The notes under the pieces: model-generated
The model's database searches: none
Told to the model about the DNA's origin: nothing
Seen by the model: only the letters and a program-made list of their open reading frames with translations
Part shown: in pieces, positions 10,633 to 20,939 of the stretch
Layout: each line of letters opens with the position of its first letter
Numbering within the stretch: position 1 is the stretch's first letter
NCBI GenBank assembly: GCA_947561395.2
Contig: OX387190.1
Span: forward strand, 28,948,858-29,012,857
Reading direction: 5' to 3'
From: Buxus sempervirens
Taxonomy: Eukaryota; Streptophyta; Magnoliopsida; Buxales; Buxaceae
DNA length: 64,000 nt
Made by a program: the position numbers and the translations under genes

Positions 10633-12334
10633 CTAGTCTCCTAGCCGCTCCTCAAGTTCCCGAATCCGAGCTGCCTGAGCTGCAATGACTCCTGAAGCCC
10701 CCTCTGCAGCGGGATCACTCAAGAAGGAAATGACCTCATCTGAAAGGGCCTGCCTGATCCGCATACTCCTAAGGCTAGCCAAAGTATCCTGGTACTTCTG
10801 CCGGATCATACGGACCTCGAAGCGACGGGCCTGCCTCTGCTCCTCCAGCTTCTCTTCCACAGCAATACGGCGTGAGATCTGCTCCTCAAGCTGCCTCTCC
10901 AGATAAGCGCCCTGTATCCTGAGCTCCTGGGCCTCCCGTACCCATATCTGCTGAAGCCGCTTATGAGAAGCCCGCTCAGACTCTAGAATGTCCTCATAGG
11001 TGGGAGCCAAGACTACAGGAGGATCTTCGGGTACCGGGGCCTGAGTCTGTATCTGTTCCTTAATCCAGAAGATATAATCCTTCACATGGGCTTCTGAGAA
11101 GACTGGACCATGCATGAAACGGACATAGGACCACTCCTTCATCAACCAGGCATTCAGCTTCATAGAAAGGGGCCCAAGACGATCCTCATATCCACATGGG
11201 ATGATAATCCCCTGGGTCGCTCGGAACTGACGAAGGACCCGCAGAGGAAGATACAACACTGCATGCTTCAGGCCCGCTAGGATCAGAAAGTTGCGGTCAC
11301 GGAAGCTAATCACTGTCTCTGCATTAGGCTGATAAGTACCAGGCCATCTCACCTGGTCATCCTGAAGCGAGCCCAAGAAAGTGAACCAGCCCTGTTTGCC
11401 CCCTGGAATATCGGGACACCCCCTGTTGCTCATCAAGAGGGGAACTTTTAGACTCGGGAAGAAGTGCCGATTGATCTCTTCAATCTGGCTCAAATGATCA
11501 AGTAGCCAAAGCTGCAAAGGAAGAGAGAGGTGTCAGCACATTGTAAAAAAAAAAAAAAAAAAAAGCAAGAAAGGCAAAAAAAAGAAAGCCAAAAAGCAAG
11601 AAAAAAGAAAAAAAAAACTTTTTTACCTGCAGGATCTGGGCACATGCTAGGAAGCGTTTCGACTTTCTATTGTAGCAGTCGGTTAAGGCCTGATATATCC
11701 CAGCTAAAATCATAGGGGCCAACCTCTCCCGCTCCCTAACCTGGCATATCACAGAAATCAAGGCCAAGTCCACCTCATCATCATCCCGTGGGAAAAGCAA
11801 CTGGTTGACCACTATCAGGGTCAACGCATTGAATCGGGCCTCCTTATCTTCCCCCCTCAAAAGCTTCTCAGTCAAAAAAGCCTTAGATAGGGTCAAAAGG
11901 GTGTCAGAATCCCCCAAGTCCTTCTTCCCTATGCCCAAAAAAGTAGAAGCTTCCTTCTTGTAACTGGGCCTAAGAGGTGGATTCACCACATTCTCATCAA
12001 ACCTCAGGCCCAGGATGGTTTCCACCTCCTCAATGGTTGGGGTCATCTCATGGGTCCCAAAGCGGAACAAGTTGAGATCAGGAACCCAATGACCAATCAT
12101 GGCCTCTATAATCTCCCACTTGAAGGGAACCTTGGGAATGAGCAGGGTATGGCCTAGGTTGGTAGTACCCCATCTCCTCTCCTCATCTAGGGTCATAGAG
12201 TTAACCCACCTTGTGTAAAAGGAATCCACAGGGTTGTACCTAGTGAGATTTGGGGGTTTTGATCTAAAAGGTTGTTTTGCAGGGGAGGCAGTGTGGACAG
12301 ACAATAATGGGGCAGAAGATGATCCAGATTCCAT
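10633..12334 (-). CDS. Antisense gene A: DUF7745-like protein, two exons
   Basis: Exon 1 runs 12334-11627 and exon 2 11511-10633. The intron starts CAG|GTAAAA and ends TTTGCAG, and the frame is kept (528 residues). The N-terminal two thirds resembles the plant DUF7745 family, a relative of the plant mobile domain: FRFGTHEMTPTIEEVETILG, later FLACAQILQ across the splice and VLRQFRATQG. A long charged coiled coil follows (about 400-470, ERQLEEQISRR...) and the protein ends in ELEERLGD. I start at ATG 12334 because the upstream ATG (12445) overlaps a TATA box. Extra antisense frames related to plant mobile-domain genes are known in Tat-lineage elements. The role is unknown; DNA binding or interference with silencing is inference. 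Confidence 0.8.
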
Positions 12335-12443
12335 TGGATTTGACGAGAGCAAGCTAGAACTCAAGAGAAGGAAAAAAAAGGCGAAAAGGGGGTTTCTAAA
12401 CTCAAAAACTAGTAAAAAATGCTCAAATCCCGAGGCAGGTTGC

Positions 12444-12450
12444 ATTTATA
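12444..12450 (-). promoter_or_regulatory. TATA box of antisense gene A
   Basis: The minus strand reads CTATAAATGC, placing TATAAAT about 110 bp before the chosen ATG (12334). Dyad array 2 begins only 13 bp further upstream. The spacing fits a compact promoter with its regulatory sites directly adjacent. Confidence 0.65.
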
Positions 12451-12463
12451 GCATCTTTTAACA

Positions 12464-12563
12464 TATCCGGTAACTCAGACCGGATACAAAGGCTTTAGTA
12501 AGATCCGGATAAGTATACCGGATACAAAGACCAATCAATGTATCCGGTATGTCAGACCGGATA
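12464..12563. promoter_or_regulatory. Dyad array 2: three 23-bp units in the promoter of antisense gene A
   Basis: Units are 12464-12486, 12502-12524 (left arm GATCCGG) and 12541-12563. Arms are 7 bp and spacers 9 bp, with starts 38 and 39 bp apart. The array lies between the stop codon of antisense gene B and the TATA box of antisense gene A. Confidence 0.85.
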
Positions 12564-12783
12564 CCGAGAAAAAATGCAAAAAAAGAGCTAAGGATGAAAA
12601 AATCCAAATTTTTTACCTGTTTTACCTGCTTACATGTCATAATTGCATAAAATGGAGAACAAAAGATGTGCAAGACATGATAGAATGAATAAAAAGTTTT
12701 TTCATATATATCTGGAAGTTTTGTACAGGGATGATGATAAATACATGAAAAATGAAAAAATCCTAATCTACTCCTATGCAGGA

Positions 12784-15447
12784 TCATCCCCCGCGTCCTC
12801 GGCCGCGTCCACCTCTACGGCCTCTCCCCCAAAGTGCTCGGCCTCTAGAGTATGCAAGGATCCGCTCGGCTGCATGGCGAGGATGCCGACCTACCACCTG
12901 CTGAAGATGATACTCCAAGCAATAATCCTCGAGATCTGGGGGAGGAGCAGGAGTAGAATCTGGGGAAGAAGCCTCAGGCTCATCAGCAACCGGCCCAACT
13001 GGGCCCTCATCCAAAGCATCCTCTGCTCCCGCGACTCCAGAAGGCCCAGCATCAGCAGCAGAGGGGACAGGATCAGTAGTAGCTGAGTCCACAGAAAAGA
13101 GAAAAATCAGAGGACTCAAATATAAGGAAGAATAAAAGAGGAGAATTAAAAGAAGATCATACCAGGAATGTCTGCGGAAGGAGCAGGAGGATCCGGCTCG
13201 TCGAGACCAGCCACTGGGGCATCCTCGGGATCAGCAGCCCGAGCCGGAGATGGGTCAGGAATCAGGAAATCATGCTCAAAGAAGGCGTCCTGATCATGGA
13301 CCGGGCCCTGCACAAGTCAAACAAGCCTATCAGAATAGCAGAAACAGGAAAATAAGGAAAGAAATGAACATATGAGAAGGCCAGATACCTGTCTAGACTG
13401 GAGCTCAGCAACTAAGGCCTCCAGCTCCCTAATCCGGGCATCCCGCTGGGCCACGACCGCATCGTGCTCAGCGATCATATCATCGATCGCGGCCCGCTGG
13501 CTCTCAAACCGGTCCCGGATGGTATTCAGCTCGTGTACCTGTCAACAAGAACAGAAGGGGATCAGAAATGCATACAGGCAGAAAGGCAGACAAAAACAGG
13601 AAGAATACAAGGCTTACCGTGTCCTCGTGGATCCGGATACGGATCCCGCCAATCTCTGTCACCCCGGCACGAGTGGGTCGATCCATCAAGCACCCAATGG
13701 ACACCCTCTGGAACCACTCGTCATAATCTCCGGCTGCTGTGAGCCCCTCGGCATCCAGGAAGTGATCGAACTGATCGACATCGAAGCCAGGAAGGAGAGT
13801 ATCGGGACCCACAGCAGGAGGAGGGACGGGGATGCGAAGTGCGCCAGTGTGCTGGTAGTACAGGCGCTCTCCCAAGTACATCACCCTACCAAGCCTCCCA
13901 AGGAAGCACTGGTAGGGCTGACGTCGGAGATCTCTCTCAAAAGCATCCTGTACTGCCATCTCACGGGCAACTCCGACATCCACGTCATCTGGACGGGATA
14001 GAATGAGCTGCAAAGAAGCAAAGTGGTCAGATACAGTCAAGATACAGGAAAGAAAATAGAAGAAAAAGAATAAGACTTACATCAGATCGGCGGGCACGGT
14101 CTAAGTGCACCCGGGCAGTGCGAGGCTGGCTCCTATCAGCATCTCGGACCTGGGCCGACCACCGCAGAGCCACAGGAAAATCCGCGACCTCAGGTACCGG
14201 GGATGGGCGGAAGAAGGTCATATAGGTGTACATGAACACCTAGCAAAAGAAAAATCAGCCAAGAAAAGATAAAGCCTAAGGAATTAAACCAGACAGATGA
14301 ATTCAATACCTGCAGAATCTGCCAGAAGAACCGGCTGCTAACTCCATCGCCTCTCGGGGATGCCAGACCTCGAACTGCACGGCACAGTCCGGCCAAGATG
14401 GTCCCATAAATGAGCCGACCCCATGCTAGCTGGCGGGTCTGATGGAGATCTCTCAAAGCATCCAGGAAAAGTGGGCTGACGCCGGTCGTATCCTCCGGGA
14501 AAAAGCAGCTCCCAAGCATCAACAGGAATACGTGCCGGAAGATAGGCACAAAGGCTGCATCCTCCACGGAGATGGTCTCATGTCTCCTCTCGAAATGTCG
14601 AGCCAGACTCTCCCGCAGCCAGCTAATGGAGAGCCGGCCACTCCTCCCATCCCAGGCAGTAGGTGGCAGGGCCTGATACCCCAGAAGGAGGCCAATATCC
14701 TCCGCAGAAGGCCGCTCCAAGATGATGGTCCGCCCAGTCAATGGAATACCGGTGATCATCACAAAATCCGAGGGGCGGATCCCCAGCTCCACGTCCGGCA
14801 AATGAAATGACTGAGTCTCGGGGAAATATCTCTCCATCATGGCAAAAATAAGCGGACGGTCGGCTCTGAACGATGGAATACTGAGGAAGTGATCCAGGTG
14901 GCACCTCCCAAACTCCCGCCTGAGTGCCGGAGAAAGTGACCGTGCCAACTCGCTGAATCTCCCCCAGCTGCCGCGCAAGTGGGAAGAGTAGTAGGGAAGC
15001 GGCACATCGGCCCTGATGCACATAGAGGGGTGGCTATCCAAGCCATGGAGGAGCTCTGTATCATGCACAGAAGCCCTCAACTCCTCAGAGACCCCTGCCA
15101 GAGCTACAGCAACCCCCTCTGGAGCCATATCTCTGGCTCTGCCTCGGCCTCTACCACGGCCTCTCTCGCCCTCAGGGGCCTGATCCTGAACTCTGCCTCT
15201 GCCTCTGCCTCGACCCCGAGCCGGTGCAACCACGGGCTAAATTTCAAAGAGAAAGGTGTGAAGATTGATGTAGGAAGAGAATGAAGAAAGGAAAATTTTG
15301 AAAATCTACCTCAGCAGAGCTCTCTCTGGAGTCACCTAATGGCTCCGACACGGTGGCGCTGGAACTCGCCTCCGTACGAGCCCGCGAAGTGGAGGGCTGA
15401 TCAGCTGGGTCAGCCTCCTCTCGCACACGAGAGCGACTCCTAGCCAT
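12784..15447 (-). CDS. Antisense gene B: plant-mobile-domain (PMD)-like protein, seven exons
   Basis: Exons on the minus strand are 15447-15310, 15236-14310, 14239-14081, 14007-13618, 13538-13389, 13307-13163 and 13082-12784. All six introns have GT and AG ends, and the lengths (138, 927, 159, 390, 150, 145, 299) keep one open frame of 735 residues from ATG to TGA. Exon 2 opens with an Arg-Gly-rich stretch and holds a PMD-like fold (ERYFPETQSFHLPDVELG..., GIPLTGRTI). Exon 5 is a coiled coil, exons 6-7 are acidic and proline-rich, and the C-terminus is again RG-rich. The PMD family includes Arabidopsis MAIN and MAIL1, which act in transposon silencing. The conserved splicing and intact frame imply selection. 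Its biochemical role is not known. Confidence 0.8.
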
Positions 15448-16590
15448 CTACACAGGGAAGTGTTTTATGAATTTCAGTTTAAATTTATGAAATTTTGCTT
15501 TGCTTATAGTTCACGTTCAGTTTTACATGATTTTTCCAGGTCATCGTGAATCGTGTCCCGAGGTTATTTGGTATTTCTGTCCAATTAACAAGATATTCTA
15601 TTGCTAAGGCACTTCCAAATGTTGTCCTAAGATATTTCTGTAAAGTTTAATATTTTCTTAATTTGCTTTCAGGATTACCAGACGTAATCAGAAAAACAAT
15701 GTGCAGAGCAAAGTCCATTCAAGAACAAGTCATGGAGGCACCGCCTCTATTGGAAAAGTGTTAAAGTGAAAAGTCCAAGCAGGTTGAAAAAAAAAAAGAA
15801 CAGCATGGCATTTGCGATCCAAGGGTAGTCAGAGGCATTCATTATCAGCAGTGCAAAACCAATCAATGGACAGAACCAATTGAAGAGACAGGGCAAAATT
15901 CAAATACAAATTCCTACCATGAACAATTCAATTGGGAATTGGTATGAGAACAAAAATATAGCAAGACTTACAGCAAATGAGGAATTAAAGTTTGTTCCAA
16001 CAAGCAATCAGGAAACAAGTAGTATGCAATCAGAAAATTGTCAAACATGGTCAATCTCAATTCATATAGCAATTCAGTTCAAACAGGAATCATTCAGAAA
16101 TTGCCAATTGATGGGTAATCCAAAGTTCTCCACTGCTAAGACAGAAATATGCAAAATTCGTCCAAGCCACAACCAAGTTGCTACCAATGTGCAATCGGTC
16201 CACAAAAAAAAAAATTTTTTTTCTGCTTACCAATAGTGCCGAACAGGGGATTGCAATGTTGGAGGAAGGATCGGCCGGAAGCAGGAAGGATGCTTGGGAT
16301 GCCGAAAATCGAAGAGGACCCTCGAAGCCTGGGCAATAGCGACTGACAGTCGTTTGGAAGCAAAAAACCAGAAAAATACCGAACTAGGGCTCGGTCGCGG
16401 CAATGTGTGAAGGTCGCCGGAGTTGCAGACAGTCGCCGGCAACAATGAAAGGCGCCGGAGCTACCGGAAATGGCCGGAGAGGAAGGAGCAATCGTCGGGT
16501 GAAGGAGAAGAGGAAGATAACCGGTCTGAGTAATCGGAGCAAGAAGAAAAGAAGAGGAAAAGTCGCGGTCGCGCGCGACTTAAGTAAACC
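15448..16590 (-). other. Probable 5' UTR exon and intron of antisense gene B
   Basis: On the minus strand, GTGTAG at 15448 sits exactly before the ATG and looks like a splice acceptor. CACTATTG|GTAAGC at 16231/16230 looks like the donor, giving a 783-bp intron. The stretch 16231 to about 16560 is C/T- and GC-rich like a plant 5' UTR. No protein-coding frame here is credible. This places the transcript start just downstream of dyad array 3. It is inferred from splice-like signals only. Confidence 0.5.
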
Positions 16591-16595
16591 TGCGG

Positions 16596-16657
16596 GATCC
16601 GGATACTCAGGCCGGATACCCGCAGACCCTGTATTATCCGGATACACTTACCGGATA
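16596..16657. promoter_or_regulatory. Dyad array 3: two 23-bp units upstream of antisense gene B
   Basis: Units are 16596-16618 (left arm GATCCGG) and 16635-16657, with starts 39 bp apart and the same arm and spacer lengths as the other arrays. It lies directly upstream of the probable 5' UTR exon of antisense gene B. Confidence 0.8.
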
Positions 16658-16662
16658 CTAAA

Positions 16663-16846
16663 GAAAAAAAAGAAAAAAAATAGAAAAAAGCAGAAAAAAA
16701 TAGAGAAAAAAAACAGGAAAGAATAGAAAAAAAAGGAAATGAAAAGAAAAAAAAAAGAAGAAAAGGAAATGAAAAAAAAAAAAAAGAAAAAAAGAAAGGA
16801 AAAAAAAAAAGAAGAAAAGAAAAAAAAAAGAGAAGGAAAAGGAAAG
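16663..16846 (+). repeat. Purine-only low-complexity tract
   Basis: About 180 bp of A and G with almost no pyrimidines. It may have grown by slippage. Frames read through it (poly-Lys or poly-Phe) are not genes. Confidence 0.9.
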
Positions 16847-16873
16847 AGCAAAATTGTGCTACAATTTCTATTT

Positions 16874-17110
16874 TCTCAAAATCCTATTTTTGTCTTGAAA
16901 TCCACCTCACAGCCACGAGAGCTCTGTGGAATTTGGGACAACTCTGGGAAATGTGCCTGGTCAAAAGGATGATATCCACTCAATTTTCAACTTGGTTTGA
17001 TAAAAAATCAGTTTTCAAAAAATCCTATTTTTGGGCTTAAAATCCACTTCACAGCCACAAAGGGCTCGGTGGAATTTAAGAACTCTTGGAGAGATGCCCC
17101 CTTAAAGTGA
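16874..17110 (+). repeat. Two diverged copies of a ~144-bp repeat before the polypurine tract
   Basis: Both copies share AAATCCTATTTTTG, then AAATCCAC.TCACAGCCAC, then a GGTGGAATTT-like end. The first begins near 16877, the second near 17021. No gene is present. The repeat sits in the 3' untranslated part of the element. Confidence 0.75.
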
Positions 17111-17240
17111 GGGCTTTTTGGCAAATCTCCACTCAAAAATGGTTTTCTACAGAAATTGAATTGAACCGAGCAAATCATGCTCAAGGGAATGCAATTTGGG
17201 CTTGTCTACTCTTTGCAGCTCACTGCTTCGCAGCTCCCAC

Positions 17241-17253
17241 AAAGAGGGGCAGT
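17241..17253 (+). promoter_or_regulatory. Polypurine tract
   Basis: AAAGAGGGGCAGT lies immediately before the TGTAGACACC start of the 3' LTR. It is the expected primer site for plus-strand cDNA synthesis and fixes the LTR boundary and element orientation. Confidence 0.9.
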
Positions 17254-17344
17254 TGTAGACACCCCAAATTGCACAAACAATCATCAAAAATCATTATCTC
17301 CTGGAAAGCCAGCACAGAATTTGAAGAAAATAAACTTTTACCTG

Positions 17345-17484
17345 TATCCGGATACTCAATCCGGATACAAGTACTCCTTCATGTATCCGAAATGATTATC
17401 CGGATACATGTGAGCCTTAATGTATCCGGTACCATGTACCGGATACCTTAAGGCCCTTTGTTATCCGGTCTGATATACCGGATA
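17345..17484. promoter_or_regulatory. Dyad array 4: four 23-bp units in the LTR
   Basis: Units are 17345-17367, 17384-17406, 17423-17445 and 17462-17484, each start exactly 39 bp after the last. Arms are TATCCGG (one TATCCGA) and CCGGATA with a 9-bp spacer. The array lies about 160 bp upstream of the LTR TATA box. Related arrays are recognisable at the same place in the two solo LTRs near 39471-39610 and 42170-42305. Confidence 0.85.
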
Positions 17485-17641
17485 CCTTAAGTTTGCTCAA
17501 AATTAGGGTTTTCCGAGAGCTTTTCACTTTTACCATCATGTCCCTCATTAAATGAGGGGAAATCGCGGAAATAACCTTAGGGTTTAGGTTGGAGGGGTTC
17601 TAGACATTAAGTTGTGTCTACCAATGACCTTAGCCCTTGCC

Positions 17642-17650
17642 TATAAATAG
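17642..17650 (+). promoter_or_regulatory. LTR TATA box
   Basis: TATAAATAG, conserved as TATAAATAGG at the same position in the solo LTR (about 39779) and, reversed, in the minus-strand LTR (about 41990). Transcription of the element would start about 30 bp downstream. Confidence 0.8.
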
Positions 17651-19529
17651 GAGCCTTCTCCTTGAGCAAATGGCACAGAACTCTTGTTTTGAATTCTCGC
17701 AAAGAAGAACTCCAAGAGAAGACGAAAACCGCTGTGGAATCGCCTCCAGCACTCAGGTAAGCCTCAACTTTTCTTTTTATTTTCTGTCTTTACATTCCTA
17801 GATCTAGATCTCTTCTTCTACCTTTCTGTAGTGTAAAGCCTTGTTTGCATGTGTGGAAATCCTTCCCCGGCTCAAAGTATCTCAAGACTCCCCTAGCCGT
17901 AAAACGTGAAGGCGGATCTAGGAGAAACGAGACTGGGGATTGACCCTAGTGCTAGGACCTATGTAGCATAAGGCCTTTTTGATTGATTGTAAACCGTTCC
18001 ATATTCAAAGTACCCTTGATTATCTTAAAGAGAACAGAGGGAAACGATAATGGAACGGAACCCTAGGCTATGCTAGAACCTATTTTGTTGAATCTATATG
18101 CATGTATATGGATCTTGCTTGGTTTTTTTCACTTTTGCACACATATCACTATTTTGGCGGGATAGGCTCATATTTGGGGTTTATTGCATTTATTGTGATA
18201 AATCTCAAATAAATGGCCTCAATCAATTCTGGAATGCTTTTCGGATGATTTTGAAGTATTTGTGTTCATCTTACACGAATTTCATTTTTTATCAATTTTC
18301 GGATTTGGTTTTTACTCAAAAGTGGCTTAGCTTGACAGCACCTGTACCCTTACTTCGGACGTCCGTAACTTCATCATCCGGATGAATTTTGGGGCGATTC
18401 CAGAACCATGGGAAAGGTGAGGCTATCTAGTTTATGTCCACCAAATTTCATGAATTTCTATCTAGCCGATTTTTGACACTTCTCTGTCGAAGTTAAGTGG
18501 ACAGTTCAGGTCCAAGTACAGAACTTGTCACTTCGACGGACCGCCATGTGTTCGTTTTAAGTCCGATTCGAGTGATTTTTATTTCTGGGTACTCCTTTAT
18601 GAGTCTATTTTCAAATCCAGTTGGTTTCATAATTTTTGGATTCCATTTGAATTATTGGTAGCCGATTTACTCAGAACTGCTCATTTGCATTTTTCTGGGT
18701 AAATCTGTGATCTTCGGGGCCTGTTCGGGAGACCACCCAAGGCACATCCGAAGGGATTTTTGTATGAGGCTAGTTTCTTTGGAAAGATGGCCATACAGAC
18801 TTCAATCACACCAAATTTCACGGATTTCTATGTAGTCGATTTTTCTAGACAATTTTCCAAAGTTGCCCACTTACTACTTTTAAAAATCCCCAACAGCAAC
18901 TTCAAAGGAGCATAACTCCTAGGATTTTTATCGGATTAACTTGAGATTTTGCATGAGCTCCTTATTTATCATAATCTTTCAAATAGAGTTGGTTTGAATC
19001 AATTCAGAATTGGATTTGAAGGAGTTCAAGGCAAATGGCATACTTTTTACCGAATTTTCCGGATTTGATTCAAATTGGTTTTTGAGCAACTTCTACTTTG
19101 ATTTTCATCTTTTGAAATACTCCAGAAGTGATATTGACATAAGAGAAGATCTAAAATCCATTTGGATCTTCATGTGAAAATATCATACATTGTTCCTTTT
19201 TCAAGGTTTCTCATGATTTTTAGCAAGCTTTCTTACTTTGTTTTTTGCATGAATATACACTTGGCAACCACTTTGTGTGGATGAGTGGGGGTGCCTAACA
19301 CCTTCCCCCGTTCATAATCTAATCCCCTTACCCATCTCTGGATTAGATTTTCAAGTAGGATTATTTTTATCCTAGAATTTGTCTTTTGGCTATTTTTGCC
19401 TACTTTTGTATCTTTGGTGTCCATTCTCACCCCAAAATCATGAATGGTGGCGACTCTCCCAATTTTTGCGTTGAGCCCGTGTGTTGACGGAGGGACGATC
19501 ACTCCGGTGATTTTTTCCCATGTCTCACA

Positions 19530-20939
19530 CCTCCCAGACCTACAAAAGTCTTTACCCCCTCTGTTAAGCTCCGTCAACAAGTGGATGAAAAATGGTCCGT
19601 CCTTGCTGTCTGTGAACTTTGTGAAGAAGATATGCAGGTGGTTTCGTTTAAAAATACGGTAACCCGGCTATGGAAAAATACAACCTTGCTGAAATGCCTC
19701 AAAGTAGCGCCTCGACGATTCCTCCTAGTGTTTCGAAGTTTGAATGACAGAGATATCATACTCTCTGCGCAGCCATGGATAGTTAACTCCTTCTTATTGT
19801 TAATGGATGCCATTCAGAATGAAACGGAAGCTGCCTCCTTCTGTTTCAAACACTTGTACATATGGATGCAGATGCTAAATATGCCAAAAAAATTCCAAGA
19901 CACGGATGTCATAGAGGAGATAGTAGCTCTGTTTGGAGATATGATCGAATCAGAAATAAATGACGACGTGCTTGACTCGTCTGTGGTTTTCGCGCGTGTT
20001 CTCCTACCGATGGATCAACCGATTCCTTCCGGAGTTCACTTCCAGGTAAGTGCAGGTGAGCAAATCTGGTTAGATTTTCGTTTTGAAAGTTTACCCCCAT
20101 TCTGTTGTTCTTGTGGCCTTCTTGGCCACACTTTCTTGCGATGCAATAGCCCTTTCAAGGCATCGCAGGAAAGTGGTTCTAACAAAGTATGCAGGAAATA
20201 CTCGGAAGCTCTCAAGGCTCCCATGACGCGCCGGAAAAATCCACTTCTTAAAAGACAGCCGGAGAAGATGAAGGAAACGGCATTGCATTCGAGCGGTGAG
20301 CATAAGGCAAACTCGGCGGTTGAATCGGCTCTTCCGATCCCACCTGGCGGTAACTCGGAGTCTGAAGCGGCCGGGTTAGCCCAGTTTGGCGGTAACTCGG
20401 ACTCTGCTCCGTGCAGGAATGAAATGACAAGCGTGACAGATGCTGATCGCTGGCCAGGCGATCAGGCGGGTGTTGGGCTCGAGGGATGCGGTGTCCGTTG
20501 TGGGGAAGTCGATCATCCAGCTGGCGGACCGGTCAACGAAATATCTGGTCTTGCTCAAGCCTGGCGGGATTCTAATGGGCCGAGATGGGCTGGACCCAAT
20601 CTCTTAGTATCTAACTTCTTCTCGTTCTGTGCCCAGCCTATGAACGTGGATCCAACCATAGTTTTAAATGCGTCTCCCCATATCACGATCCATGAAATGA
20701 CTCAGCCCACCAAAATGCAATTGGACCAAGCTCCTCGGCCAGCCCAAGCAAAAAGAAAACCCAAACCCAAAATTGCTGCCACACCTGAAGAGGAACCGAA
20801 CCAATTTTCACCCCGGGAGGAAGAGCTCCATATACCCAAGAAACGAAAGTTCACTAGCTCCTTGTTTGCTGTGGGTAATTCTTCTTCTCCCCCAGTCAAC
20901 CATTCCCCACCACCTCTCGCCATCTCACTTCCTCCCTGA
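19530..20939 (+). pseudogene. LINE ORF1 protein, 5'-truncated (DUF4283/CCHC type)
   Basis: The open frame enters from the LTR boundary and ends at TGA 20937-20939, giving about 465 residues without an initiating ATG. The first third matches the DUF4283 RNA-binding fold common in plant LINE ORF1 (LKCLKVAPRRFLLVFRS, RDIILSAQPWIV). A zinc knuckle of the form CX2CX4HX4C (CCSCGLLGHTFLRC, about 20102-20143) follows, then a low-complexity Pro/Ser-rich tail. The protein would coat the LINE RNA. The stop overlaps the ORF2 start as TGATG, suggesting termination-reinitiation in the intact element. It is called a pseudogene because its beginning is separated by the LTR element. Confidence 0.8.

Larger units (their letters stand above)
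1..19529 (+). mobile_element. Ty3/gypsy LTR retrotransposon, Tat/Ogre type (5' LTR outside window)
   Basis: A single large element accounts for this stretch. On the plus strand it has gag-protease, then pol with reverse transcriptase, a Ty3 RNase H, a second archaeal-type RNase H and integrase. A polypurine tract sits directly before a 3' LTR that starts TGTAGACACC and ends TCTCACA. The double RNase H, the DNGS protease motif and the very long internal region are known marks of the Tat/Ogre lineage. No LTR copy or primer-binding site is seen in the first 2.3 kb, so the 5' LTR must lie upstream and the element exceeds 19.5 kb. All four long reading frames are open, which suggests a recent insertion. 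Two antisense genes between pol and the 3' LTR are extra cargo. Confidence 0.95.
17254..19529 (+). repeat. 3' LTR of the Tat/Ogre element
   Basis: It starts TGTAGACACC directly after the polypurine tract and ends CCCATGTCTCACA. Homologous LTRs with the same termini are found at 39368-41715 (plus) and 37545-42405 (minus, interrupted), which confirms both ends. It carries dyad array 4, a TATA box at 17642 and a long AT-rich 3' part without genes. The next five bases, CCTCC (19530-19534), would be the target duplication, but the other flank is outside the window. Confidence 0.95.

Noticed and set aside
12445..12445. Upstream ATG of antisense gene A
   Set aside because: This ATG overlaps the TATA box, and its N-terminal extension is hydrophobic low complexity; ATG 12334 is the better start.
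16648..16851. Phe-rich or Lys-rich frames on both strands
   Set aside because: They are translations of a purine-only low-complexity tract.
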